Shown here in pieces: positions 17,765-27,565 of a DNA stretch of 64,000 bases (position 1 is the stretch's first letter; every line of letters starts with the position of its first letter). This DNA is from Pseudomonadota bacterium (GTDB lineage Bacteria; Desulfobacterota; Desulfobulbia; Desulfobulbales; JAHJIY01), in NCBI GenBank assembly GCA_018823175.1, contig JAHJIY010000067.1, forward strand, positions 1 to 64,000. The letters are read 5' to 3'. The notes under the pieces are model-generated. The model was not told the DNA's origin. It made no database searches and saw only the letters and a program-made list of their open reading frames with translations. The translations under genes and the position numbers were made by a program.

Positions 17765-20700
17765 CTACCTGATAATCTCCTGCCAGTTAATAATCCGGTC
17801 ATTTCCCCGGTAGATCCCGAAGAATGCCTCAACTGTAAAATCATCCAGCCAGATTGGAAAATCGTAACTAAGATCAACGGTGCCGCCGGGTGGGGCGGGG
17901 TCGGTGGCCGGCCATAGGGCAAGGTAGCCAAGGCCGATAGCGGTGGTCACCGTGCCGGGCGCGGCTGGATTACTGTCTATCGTGATGGTGCCGTTGGTGT
18001 TGATTATAAAGTCAAACAGGGTGCAGCTGTCATCGAGGTTGGTGGTCCAGGCCGGTGTATTATCGTAATATTCAACCCAGACCGGCATCAACAGTGGATC
18101 GATGTTGTTCGCCGTTTCAGGACCATAGGCGTTGGTCGCCATTGAACGGCCATGCCTCATATTGGCCCCGGTAATTCCGGCTCGATTGAAAGGCTGGCAG
18201 CCGAGACCGAAACATACTCCGTCTGAATCCGTGAATTGTGCAGCATTTGCTGCCAGGTCAATGCCGGCTGCAAAGGGCTGGATTGGGGCGGTGACCGCCG
18301 GTCTGGCATAAGTGAAAGTGTCACTGATCGTAACAGACATTGATCCGCCACAGTCGGTGGTGTCGCCGGCGGCAGGGCTTGCGGTGCCGATGGCTGGGGT
18401 AAGAGCCGGACCGGCGGCGGCCGAATCGGTGTAGCTGTAATTTAAGGTATAGGGATTCGGCAGTTTCCAGAACCCTCCACAGTCATAATTTTTGGTTGTT
18501 ATGCCACTGGTGTTTCTTGCGGTGATCGTCAGGACCGGATCGACCGTAAAATTAAACGGTTGGCCCAGATAGGTGAAAATCCCGGTCAGACAACTGTCGT
18601 CAAGGGTCGGCGGGTCAGGGGCGATAGTAACCTCAAAATCAGCCGGGTAAAAGCGGCCCACATGTCCGGATCTGCCGTTAATGTTACCGGCGCTCAGATA
18701 GTTGCTGTCGGTCAGATTGGCGATCAGTTCAATGATTCCGACCTCATCATAGCTGACATTACTGGTTGCAATACCGAGGGCAAATCCGGTCACGGTAGTC
18801 GTGCCCGTCAGGGCAGGGTCAGTGCCGCCGGCCGGCAGGAAAAGAAGGGAAGTCAGGGTAACATCTTCGGCCAGGGTTTCCTGCCCGAAGTTTAAGGCCG
18901 CCGGATTATCGGTCAGGTCGGCATTGTTGGCCGGATCAAGGTCGGTATGGTTGTCAGGGATACCGTCATTATCGGTGTCGTCAGCTGCCTGCCAGAGTAC
19001 GGCCCTGACTTTGGCGGGAAACGGGGTAGCGGCCGGGGTGAATATAGTGTCGGCTGCAGTTACTGCGCCGGGATTTCCGGTGGCCGAAAGATCAAAGCCG
19101 AAGGGGCGGACCACGAAGTTATTGCTGCTGCCCAGCATCAGGTTCCCCGACGGCGTAGCGCTTCCGTCGTTAAGGGGGATATTGTAGCGGGCATGGAGCT
19201 TGATTTGCCCAACATCAGGGTAGACCATGGAAAAGGTGGCAGTGGTGTCGGTATTATTGCCGAAGTCAAGTACGACCCCGGTGTAGGTAGCGACCGCCCC
19301 GTTGTTATTGGCGGCGATGTCGGTGCCGTTGATGTTGACCGAATTGGCGGTACAGACCGGCGGATCAAGGCATTCAAAGGCAAGTTCAATCGTGTTATTG
19401 CCGACCAGGGCCGCTTCGCATTGGCCGGTATCGTCACTGGTTCTGATCGCTTCCAGTTCGAGGGTCTGGTCGCTGGGCGCAATATTTGAGGCCTTGCCGC
19501 CGATCTGATTGCTGATGGCATTTAGAGCGCTATCGGCCAGAAAGTTAAAACCGGTTGGGGAAAAGGTCAGATCGCCGTCTTCAGAGGGCAGGGCTACGCC
19601 ACTAGTTTCGCTGGCGGTGCCGTCGGTAATATCGATATTAACGGTTTCGGCAAAGGTGTCTTTCAGGCCCAGGACAATGGTCCCAAGTTCGGTGCCGTCA
19701 AAGGTATAGGTGGCATTGCCATTCCCGGCATTAGTGAGGCCGGCCGGATTGCCGGTGACCATCGTCCAGTCGCCGTGACCGGTGTTGGTGGAAAGCGTGA
19801 CGGTGCCGGTGTAGGTGCTATAAGTTCCATGGGGCGGGCCGGTCGGGTCATGGGCATTGATTGTTATCTGCTCTGCCTGACAGTTGATCGCGGTTCCGTC
19901 GTGTGATATTTCGAAATGGTCGACTGCTGTGCCGCAGAGTCCGACCGGTAAAACTTCGATGTAATAAAAACGCACTTCATTGGCCCCGCCAAAGCCGCTG
20001 CTGATTTGGAGTCTGATTCTGGTGTTATTACTGATCAGCAGGGGATCAATCGGATAACTGCGGGCCGCAGTGGTGGCGCCGGTAATCCCGGTGATCGTCT
20101 CCATAGTTGTCCAGGAACCCCCGCCGTCTCCCGAAATCAGGACTTGGAAGGCATCGGTCGCGATGACGCCGCCGGTGGTGGCAAAGGTGAATTCGAGGGT
20201 TGCGGCGCTGGCCCCGGTCAGGTCGAGTTCACGGGTGAGCATCGGTAACTGGCCACCACTGTTGTTCATGTTGAGAAAACCACCGGCGATATAGGCGTCT
20301 CCGCCGGCCGGATTATTGTCGTCATTGGTTTCAAGCCAGTTCCCGGTCCAGGATAGCATCCCGTCGTTATTGCTATATGAAACTGAGGAAAAATTGTCCC
20401 GGAAGCCGCAGGCCAGAGTGGCGCACGGCCTGGTGACATTCATGTCGGCCTGGATCTCTAGTTGGGTTTGGGCTCGTTCATAGATCCGGACCTCATCAAT
20501 CAGGCCATCAAATTCCCGGGTGACAAAGGCCTGGTCGCCGCCGACCTGGAGAGGATCATTGTTCAGCATAAGGGACTCGGAACGGTTTGAGGAGTTGGGG
20601 TCGGGGACCCCATCAATATAAATGGTCTGGGTGGCGGCTGAACTTGAATAGACAATGGCGATATGGTGCCAGGTGTCTACCGCGATGGCGGCGGCGCTGG

Positions 20701-23700
20701 TCAGGGTGTGGGCGGTGCCGCCCGCATCGTTCCACCACCAGTAAATCTGGCCGGCGGTATTGATGTGAAACTCGTAGTTTTCGTCTTTTGAGAGGATTGA
20801 TTTTAGGCCTCCCGCCGGGATGACATTGGTCTTCAACCATAAGGAGACGGTCAATTCATCAGGAATATCAAGCAGGGCATTGTCCGGGACTTCGGCATAG
20901 GCAAGGGTAATGCCGTCCAGGATCGCCCCGTTGCAGACTTTTGCTGCTGCGGTTGTTACCCCGCCGACCGAATTGCCGTGCAGGCCGTTGCCGCTCTGGT
21001 CGACAATTTCGTTGGCGGTGCCGTCCCAGAAGGCTTCATCAAACTGGTAAAAGGCAATCAGGCTGCTGCAGTTAGGGATAAATGAGGAAGTGGAGCCTGA
21101 AACTATCGGGTTGCCGGTAAGATCCTCTACATTATTTACGGTCAGAGTGTAGGTGGTCAGGTCGGTAAGGGCGCTGGTTGTGAGGGTTACGGTGTCAGTG
21201 GCGGTGAGAGTGGCGCCTGAGATGGTTATGCCATTATCAAGGGTATAATTGGTTATTGTTTGCGCGGTAATCGGATCGACATCTTCCGAAAAGATTATCA
21301 CGACTTCATTCATCGCACCGCAGATCGCGGCGGCGCCTGAGATGGTCGGCGGGGTAGCGATGATCAGTTCATTACTGGTCAGATCAGTACTGGCATTGCC
21401 CGCTCCATCCATCGCTACCGCGACGACCTGGTAGGTGCCGTCACTTAACGGGGTAATCGCCCCAAGGTTGAGGGTCCAGCCATTTCCGATATTGGTCAGT
21501 TCGGGATCGGTGCCCAGGGTGTAGGTGACGCCATTGACCGTGACCGTAAAGCCTCCGGCATAATCGGTGCTGTCAAAGGTGCCGGTGATGATCGGGGTTG
21601 GATCATTGGTAGTCTGACTGACTACCGTCGGGGTAGCCGGACCGGTAAGGTCGATAATCAGCTCATTGCTGGTCAGATCGGTAGCTGCGTTGCCGAGTCC
21701 GTCGGTGGCGGTGGCGACCACCTGATATATCGCTTCGGCTAATGGTGCTATGCCGCCAAGATCAAGGACCCAGCCATTTCCGACATTGGTCAGTTCGGGA
21801 TTGGTCCCCAGAGTATAGGTGACTCCGTTGACTGTGACCGTAAAGCCTCCGGCATAATCGGTACTGTCAAAGGTGCCGGTGATCAGCGGGGTCGGATCAT
21901 TGGTCGTTTGGCTGACCACGGTGGGAATGGTGGGCGCGGTCTGGTCGATAATCAGCTCATCGCTGGTCAAATCGGTGGCCGAGTTCCCGGCACCGTCGGT
22001 GGCGGTGGCGATCACCTGATATGTGCCGTCTGCCAACGGAGCGATGGCACTGAGATTAAGGGTCCAGTTATTCCCGATATTGGTCAGCTCGGGATTGGTC
22101 CCCAGGGTATAGGTGACACTGTTGACTGTGACTGTGAAGCCCCCGGCATAATCGGTACTGTCAAAGGTGCCGGTAATGATCGGCGTGGGGTCATTGGTGG
22201 TCTGGCTGACCACGGTTGGCGTGATCGGTGGTATCGTATCGCCTGGCCGCAGGGCCAGTAAATGGGTGCCGCCGGTATCACTTGCCGGTGGATTTGACTG
22301 GATTGCGGTTTTGATGCCGGTCGGGCCTGCCGCAACCTGTAACTGATAGTTGGTCTCAAGCATAATACCCAGTGCGTCGGGAACCGGCATTGATGCGATA
22401 TCAACCCTCTCGGTCATACCGGCCGGCGGGGTCCAGGTTCCGGAAGAGTTTACCGAGTGGGAACTGACCAGCATGGTATTGGTCTCCGTGCCGGTATTAA
22501 TACTTGGGGTCGGATGGTTATAAGAGTTTGGCGTCGGTTGACCGGCCTCGGCCACGATGGGGTTGAGCAAATCAACGCCGGTAAAGCACAAAATGCTGCC
22601 GGTGGCCCCGGCATGGGTCGGGATACCACCAAGATTCCAGGTGTAGGCTGCCGGTTCGGTTGCCGTGGCGAGGCGCCGATAAATAAACAGTCTGCTGCCG
22701 AACCCGCCGGTGCCGCCGCCGGTGGAGGTGTCAATACCCCTGATCAGGGTCCAGCCGGCGGGCGGAGTGATAGTGGTCGTGCAGCCGCCGCCACTAACGT
22801 TGCTGCAGGGCCGGTAGGCGATTGACGCAATCATTGTGTCATTGAGCGTGGTGCTGGCCGGGGTCGGAATGGTCAGACCACTGCCGGATGATGAAGGGCG
22901 GATCGCGAAGAGGACGCCATGGTTCGGGTCGTTACCGTTACCCTGCAGGGCCATGTTGTTAAATGGCCCCTTGGTTCCGGTCGTCGCCTCAATTCGGTAA
23001 TTAAGCGAGATCCCGGCGTCCCGTCTGCTTGAATCAGCATGATCATAGAGTTCGGTGAAACTAGGGTCTTCAGCGAGGGTCCGGTTATCGGTCACAAAGC
23101 TGGCAAGAATCAGCATGGAGTTTGCGATCGTGATGTCTTGCGTGCCGGTGTCAACATTGTCGGTATTCGAATAGTTCCAGTTTGTTGTGGGAAGGGGTTG
23201 GGTTTCCAGGGGTTGGACTGGATCGACATTGCCAAATCTGGTGATTCTGGCCATCAGATGATCACAGGCGTTGGCCTGAGTAATCGTGTTGGGATCGCCA
23301 CCGGTGGCGCTGCGCCAGAAAAGAAAAGTCTGGTAATCAGCGCCTGCAATATTATCGGAAAATAATAGATTCCATCCCGGCATAGCGACCGTTTCGTTTT
23401 CTTCACGGGCGACAATCTGGGTAATCAGAAGGTCGCCGACGTTGCCGGCTGGGATCGAAGGGTTGACATCTTCGCAGGGCGGATTGTTGTCAGTGCTTTC
23501 GGTATATGCGCCAAGGGCCGTGGTGATGGCGGTGCTGCCGGCGGCAGAAGAAAAGGCCGAAGATGATGACCGGAAGGCAATCGCGGCGAAGGATGTCTTG
23601 GGCGCTGAGAGAAAGAATATAAGTAAAAATAATCCGAGGATGAAAAATATATATCGAGGAAATGTCGGGAAGGAAAGTTTTGATGTGAAGTTTGCAGCAG

Positions 23701-23722
23701 TCATGAGTTTTAAATTCTGCAT
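17765..23722 (-). CDS. MshQ-like giant adhesin (1985 aa) with Ig-like repeats, LamG-like domain and DUF6701-like C-terminus
   Basis: Signal peptide; three ~98-aa Ig-like repeats PTVVSQTTNDPTPIITGTFDSTDYAGGFTVTVNGVTYTLG; LamG-like ELTVSLWLKTN...; C-terminal region typical of MshQ/DUF6701. Confidence 0.75.
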   Translation of the reverse strand: MQNLKLMTAANFTSKLSFPTFPRYIFFILGLFLLIFFLSAPKTSFAAIAFRSSSSAFSSAAGSTAITTALGAYTESTDNNPPCEDVNPSIPAGNVGDLLITQIVAREENETVAMPGWNLLFSDNIAGADYQTFLFWRSATGGDPNTITQANACDHLMARITRFGNVDPVQPLETQPLPTTNWNYSNTDNVDTGTQDITIANSMLILASFVTDNRTLAEDPSFTELYDHADSSRRDAGISLNYRIEATTGTKGPFNNMALQGNGNDPNHGVLFAIRPSSSGSGLTIPTPASTTLNDTMIASIAYRPCSNVSGGGCTTTITPPAGWTLIRGIDTSTGGGTGGFGSRLFIYRRLATATEPAAYTWNLGGIPTHAGATGSILCFTGVDLLNPIVAEAGQPTPNSYNHPTPSINTGTETNTMLVSSHSVNSSGTWTPPAGMTERVDIASMPVPDALGIMLETNYQLQVAAGPTGIKTAIQSNPPASDTGGTHLLALRPGDTIPPITPTVVSQTTNDPTPIITGTFDSTDYAGGFTVTVNSVTYTLGTNPELTNIGNNWTLNLSAIAPLADGTYQVIATATDGAGNSATDLTSDELIIDQTAPTIPTVVSQTTNDPTPLITGTFDSTDYAGGFTVTVNGVTYTLGTNPELTNVGNGWVLDLGGIAPLAEAIYQVVATATDGLGNAATDLTSNELIIDLTGPATPTVVSQTTNDPTPIITGTFDSTDYAGGFTVTVNGVTYTLGTDPELTNIGNGWTLNLGAITPLSDGTYQVVAVAMDGAGNASTDLTSNELIIATPPTISGAAAICGAMNEVVIIFSEDVDPITAQTITNYTLDNGITISGATLTATDTVTLTTSALTDLTTYTLTVNNVEDLTGNPIVSGSTSSFIPNCSSLIAFYQFDEAFWDGTANEIVDQSGNGLHGNSVGGVTTAAAKVCNGAILDGITLAYAEVPDNALLDIPDELTVSLWLKTNVIPAGGLKSILSKDENYEFHINTAGQIYWWWNDAGGTAHTLTSAAAIAVDTWHHIAIVYSSSAATQTIYIDGVPDPNSSNRSESLMLNNDPLQVGGDQAFVTREFDGLIDEVRIYERAQTQLEIQADMNVTRPCATLACGFRDNFSSVSYSNNDGMLSWTGNWLETNDDNNPAGGDAYIAGGFLNMNNSGGQLPMLTRELDLTGASAATLEFTFATTGGVIATDAFQVLISGDGGGSWTTMETITGITGATTAARSYPIDPLLISNNTRIRLQISSGFGGANEVRFYYIEVLPVGLCGTAVDHFEISHDGTAINCQAEQITINAHDPTGPPHGTYSTYTGTVTLSTNTGHGDWTMVTGNPAGLTNAGNGNATYTFDGTELGTIVLGLKDTFAETVNIDITDGTASETSGVALPSEDGDLTFSPTGFNFLADSALNAISNQIGGKASNIAPSDQTLELEAIRTSDDTGQCEAALVGNNTIELAFECLDPPVCTANSVNINGTDIAANNNGAVATYTGVVLDFGNNTDTTATFSMVYPDVGQIKLHARYNIPLNDGSATPSGNLMLGSSNNFVVRPFGFDLSATGNPGAVTAADTIFTPAATPFPAKVRAVLWQAADDTDNDGIPDNHTDLDPANNADLTDNPAALNFGQETLAEDVTLTSLLFLPAGGTDPALTGTTTVTGFALGIATSNVSYDEVGIIELIANLTDSNYLSAGNINGRSGHVGRFYPADFEVTIAPDPPTLDDSCLTGIFTYLGQPFNFTVDPVLTITARNTSGITTKNYDCGGFWKLPNPYTLNYSYTDSAAAGPALTPAIGTASPAAGDTTDCGGSMSVTISDTFTYARPAVTAPIQPFAAGIDLAANAAQFTDSDGVCFGLGCQPFNRAGITGANMRHGRSMATNAYGPETANNIDPLLMPVWVEYYDNTPAWTTNLDDSCTLFDFIINTNGTITIDSNPAAPGTVTTAIGLGYLALWPATDPAPPGGTVDLSYDFPIWLDDFTVEAFFGIYRGNDRIINWQEIIR
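21359..22240. repeat. Three near-identical 294-bp direct repeats inside the adhesin gene
   Basis: GATNATCAG(C/T)TCAT(T/C)(A/G)CTGGTCA recurs at 21359, 21653 and 21947 (period exactly 294 = 98 codons). Confidence 0.9.
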
Positions 23723-23832
23723 TCCCGGTGAATGTTTTAATTCATCTTCATCTGATCTGTCATTATCCTATTGTTTTATTGTATCATTTTTTTTAGCTGG
23801 ATGTAGTTATCTTTTTCTGCTCTTGATTGCGG

Positions 23833-24768
23833 CTAAGGGGTTTTGACGGCGGCGATCAGGTCTCGTAATTCCTGGAAAGTTTTCGTCTCATAGATTTTTT
23901 GTCGCATGCCGGAACTGCCGGGCATCCCTTTGAAATATTTGCCGGCGTGATTCTTGGTCTTGGCGAGAATCCGATCAGTCTGGAATAATTGGGCGATCAG
24001 TTCCAGGTGGCGGGAAAGGGCTTTTAGCCTGAAATGCATGGACGGCAGCGGGTTGACCTTGGCCGAGAAGATCCAGGGCGCGCCGAGCGAGGCCCGGCCG
24101 ATCATCACTGCGTCGCAGCCGGTCTGTTTGAGCATTGCCAATCCATCGTCATGGCAGAGGAGATCGCCGTTGCCGATGACCGGGATCGCAACTTTTTCTT
24201 TTACCTTTTTGATCATTTCCCAGTCAACTTGACCTGAAAAACCATCGGTCCAGGTCCGGGCGTGCAGGGTAATGGCGCTGGCCCCGGCCTCTTCAACCAT
24301 CTTCGCGAAGTCTTCGGCGATGATCTGCTGATGGTTCCAGCCGGTCCTGGTTTTGACGGTTACCGGTACCCTTGAGTTTTTCACTACTTCCTTGATGATG
24401 CGTTCGGCAATGATCGGGGTTCTTAATAAGGCGGCACCCGATCCCTTTTTGATCACCTTTTTGACCGGGCAGCCCATGTTGATATCGATCAGGTCGATTG
24501 GCTGCTTAGAAAGGATGGCCGCCGCCTGACCCATGATTTCCGGTTCGGTGCCGAATAGCTGCATGGCTACTGGTCTTTCGGTCGGGTCGGTCCTGATCAT
24601 GTCCAGAGTGTTCTGCTGTTGATATACCAGGCCGTGGGCGCTGATCATCTCCGAATAACAGAGTCCGGCGCCATATTCCCGGCAGAGCAGACGGAAGGCC
24701 AGGTCGGTATAGCCGGCCAAGGGAGCCAGGACAAAAGGGTTTTCGATGGTAAGTGAGCCGATTTGCAT
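23833..24768 (-). CDS. dusB: tRNA-dihydrouridine synthase (DusB family)
   Basis: NPFVLAPLAGYTDLAFRLLCREYGAGLCYSEMIS; INMGCPVKKVIKKGSGAALL. Start moved from 24891 to 24768 because the longer ORF runs into a repeat. Confidence 0.9.
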   Translation of the reverse strand: MQIGSLTIENPFVLAPLAGYTDLAFRLLCREYGAGLCYSEMISAHGLVYQQQNTLDMIRTDPTERPVAMQLFGTEPEIMGQAAAILSKQPIDLIDINMGCPVKKVIKKGSGAALLRTPIIAERIIKEVVKNSRVPVTVKTRTGWNHQQIIAEDFAKMVEEAGASAITLHARTWTDGFSGQVDWEMIKKVKEKVAIPVIGNGDLLCHDDGLAMLKQTGCDAVMIGRASLGAPWIFSAKVNPLPSMHFRLKALSRHLELIAQLFQTDRILAKTKNHAGKYFKGMPGSSGMRQKIYETKTFQELRDLIAAVKTP

Positions 24769-24820
24769 GAGATAGAGGGTAGCCGGGCAGGGGAGATGTG
24801 ATTCCTGAATAATAAAAATT

Positions 24821-24979
24821 GCCACGGAATCCACGGAAAGACACGGAAAGTAAAAATTATTTCGTAAAAATATCCAAACGTGGCCAACCAAATTATTAAT
24901 TTGAGGTTGGTCGAATTGATCGGTATCTTCTTGAAAAAATTTGTTTAAATATTCCGTGTTATTCGGTGGATTCCGTGGC
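24821..24979. mobile_element. MITE-like nonautonomous element, 159 bp, with 28-bp terminal inverted repeats
   Basis: Left GCCACGGAATCCACGGAAAGACACGGAA (24821-24848), right TTCCGTGTTATTCGGTGGATTCCGTGGC (24952-24979), reverse complement with few mismatches; internal hairpin CCAACCAAATT/AATTTGAGGTTGG (24884-24910). Confidence 0.75.
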
Positions 24980-24986
24980 TAAATAA

Positions 24987-27002
24987 TTACAAAATAGCTT
25001 TTACCTTGCCTACGATATTTTCAACCGTAAAACCAAAGTATTTGAATAACTCTTCGGCCGGGGCCGATTCGCCGAAGACATCGATCCCCACGACATCACC
25101 ATCGAGGCCGACATATTTTCGCCAGAAATCGCTGACCCCGGCTTCAACCGCAACAAGGGCTTTAACCTTGGCCGGTAGCACCGATTCGCGATACTTCGCG
25201 TCCTGCTGGTCAAAGAGATCGGTACTCGGCATTGAGACCACCCGGACCTTGGTACCTTGCGCCTGCAGTTGGGTCGCCGCATCAAGGGCCAAGGTGACTT
25301 CCGAGCCGGTGGCGATGATGATCGCCTCCGGAGTATCGGCACAGTCCTTCAGGATATAGCCGCCTTTGGCGATATTTGCGATCTGTTGAGCAGTACGGGG
25401 TTGATGGGCCAAGTTCTGCCGGGAGAACATCAGACTGGTCGGGCCGGTTTTTCTTTCAACCGCCATTTTCCAGGAGACCGCTGACTCGACCGCGTCGCAT
25501 GGTCGCCATACACTCATGTTGGGAATCATCCGGATGGTTGCGGTCTGCTCCACCGCCTGATGGGTGGGGCCGTCTTCGCCCAGCCCGATCGAATCGTGGG
25601 TGAAGACGAATATGTTTTGCACCTTCATCAGGGCGGCCATCCGCAGGGCATTTCTGGCGTATTCGGAAAACATCAGGAAGGTCGAGCAATAGGGCATGAA
25701 GCCGCCGTAAAGATTGATTCCGTTACAGATTGCCGCCATCCCGAATTCCCGGACTCCGAAATATATGTAGTTGCCACTGGGGTCCTGGTTGATCGGTTTG
25801 CTGCCATGCCAGATGGTCAGGTTGGAGCCGGCCAGATCGGCGGAGCCGCCGATCAGTTCAGGCAGAAGCGGGCCGTAGCCGTTAAGACAGTTTTGCGAGG
25901 CCTTGCGGCTGGCGATTTTTTCAGCCTTGGCATTGACCGCCTCAATATATTCGGCCGCCTTGGTCGGCCAGTTGGCCGGCAGGTCGTTGTTTAATCGGCG
26001 TTTAAGTTCGGCCGCCAGTTGCGGATGATCTTTTTGGTAAGCGGCCAATTTATCATTCCAGGCCGACTCCAGATTTTTGCCTTTCGCTCTGGCGTCCCAG
26101 CCGGCGTATATTTCAGTTGGAATTACAAAGGGGGCATGGGGCCAGCCGATGGTTTTGCGGACCAGGGCGATTTCGTCATCACCCAGCGGCGCACCGTGAC
26201 AATCCTCTTTACCCTGTTTGTTGGGCGAACCCCAGCCGATGATGGTTTTGCAGCAGATCAGGCTCGGTTTGTCGGTGACTTGTTGCGCCTCGGCAATGGC
26301 TTTTTTTATGGCCGCCGGATCGTGGCCATCGACATTTTCAACCACATGCCAACCATAGGCCTTAAATCGTTGCGGGGTGTTATCGGTGAACCAGCCTGCC
26401 ACTTCGCCGTCAATCGAGATCCCGTTATCGTCATAAAGGGCGATCAGTTTGCCCAGGCCCAGGGTGCCGGCCAGAGATGATACCTCGTGGGAGATCCCTT
26501 CCATCATGCAGCCGTCACCTAAAAAGACGTAAGTGTGATGGTCGATAATCTCATGACCAGGCCGGTTGAACTGCCCGGCCAGAGTCTTCTCGGCGATGGC
26601 CATGCCCACCGCGTTGGCAAGCCCCTGGCCCAGCGGGCCGGTGGTGGTCTCCACTCCCGGGGTGTATCCGTACTCGGGATGGCCCGGAGTCTTGGAGTGC
26701 AGTTGCCGGAAGTTTTTGATCTCTTCGATCGGTAGCTCATAGCCGGTCAGGTGGAGCAGAGAATAAATCAGCATCGAACCGTGGCCGTTGGACAAGACAA
26801 AACGGTCGCGGTTGGGCCATTTGGGGTGGGCCGGGTTATGCTTCATGAAATCATTCCACAGGACTTCGGCGATATCGGCCATGCCCAAGGGAGCACCGGG
26901 ATGGCCTGATTTGGCTTTCTGGACAGCGTCCATACTCAGGGCGCGGATGGCATTGGCAAGTTCTTTACGGGTTGGCATTAAATTCCTCCGATAGTTTTTC
27001 AC
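24987..27002 (-). CDS. tkt: Transketolase (start probably at 26978)
   Basis: [55 protein letters not shown]. Confidence 0.95.
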   Translation of the reverse strand: MKNYRRNLMPTRKELANAIRALSMDAVQKAKSGHPGAPLGMADIAEVLWNDFMKHNPAHPKWPNRDRFVLSNGHGSMLIYSLLHLTGYELPIEEIKNFRQLHSKTPGHPEYGYTPGVETTTGPLGQGLANAVGMAIAEKTLAGQFNRPGHEIIDHHTYVFLGDGCMMEGISHEVSSLAGTLGLGKLIALYDDNGISIDGEVAGWFTDNTPQRFKAYGWHVVENVDGHDPAAIKKAIAEAQQVTDKPSLICCKTIIGWGSPNKQGKEDCHGAPLGDDEIALVRKTIGWPHAPFVIPTEIYAGWDARAKGKNLESAWNDKLAAYQKDHPQLAAELKRRLNNDLPANWPTKAAEYIEAVNAKAEKIASRKASQNCLNGYGPLLPELIGGSADLAGSNLTIWHGSKPINQDPSGNYIYFGVREFGMAAICNGINLYGGFMPYCSTFLMFSEYARNALRMAALMKVQNIFVFTHDSIGLGEDGPTHQAVEQTATIRMIPNMSVWRPCDAVESAVSWKMAVERKTGPTSLMFSRQNLAHQPRTAQQIANIAKGGYILKDCADTPEAIIIATGSEVTLALDAATQLQAQGTKVRVVSMPSTDLFDQQDAKYRESVLPAKVKALVAVEAGVSDFWRKYVGLDGDVVGIDVFGESAPAEELFKYFGFTVENIVGKVKAIL

Positions 27003-27022
27003 TAAAAAAAGATGATAATTTT

Positions 27023-27565
27023 TTATTCTTCAATACTTTTCTGGCTGAAGGTATGAAAAATACTAATATAAATGGTTTCGGCAATCTCGTCGGCGATGGC
27101 GTTCAGGGCCTTTTTCTTGTTGCTCTGAGTTCGGACCGCTTCGGGCGCTACATCATAAGTGTGCTCCCGGGCAAAAATGTTTAGCGGCAAAACTTTTTTG
27201 CCCGTTTTATCTTTAAGTTCATACTCAACCTTGACGATTGCATTTAAGGTTTTGGCCTGATCAAAAGAACTAAAAGAAGCCCCGGGATAGTCAACATTGG
27301 TTATTCTGCCGCTTAACTGGTACTCGGCCCCATCTTCGGCCCCGACCAGGCGGAAGGATTTTGATTGTTGCAGCCAGTCGTTCAAGGCCTGATGGATCAG
27401 GGATTCCAGGCCAAGTTCATTGGTCTGGTTATGCCACATCGCCAGGTGGATGGTCTGCGGAGCCTGTTTTTTGGCGGCCGCTGCGGCATATGGGTTGTGA
27501 TAGCCGCACCCGGAGACCAGCAACAAACAGAGGCCGGTTAACAAGAAAAATAACTTATGGTTCAA
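27023..27565 (-). CDS. lptE: LPS-assembly lipoprotein LptE-like
   Basis: Lipobox LLVSGCGYH; adjacent to leuS. Confidence 0.75.
   Translation of the reverse strand: MNHKLFFLLTGLCLLLVSGCGYHNPYAAAAAKKQAPQTIHLAMWHNQTNELGLESLIHQALNDWLQQSKSFRLVGAEDGAEYQLSGRITNVDYPGASFSSFDQAKTLNAIVKVEYELKDKTGKKVLPLNIFAREHTYDVAPEAVRTQSNKKKALNAIADEIAETIYISIFHTFSQKSIEE

Noticed and set aside
17765-23846. Numerous ORFs inside or antisense to the adhesin gene
   Set aside because: High-GC repetitive antisense frames without ribosome-binding sites or recognisable domains; shadows of the 1985-aa ORF.
24769-24891. N-terminal 41-aa extension of DusB
   Set aside because: The extension enters the MITE-like element; family homology begins at MQIGSLTIENPFVLAPLAGYTD.
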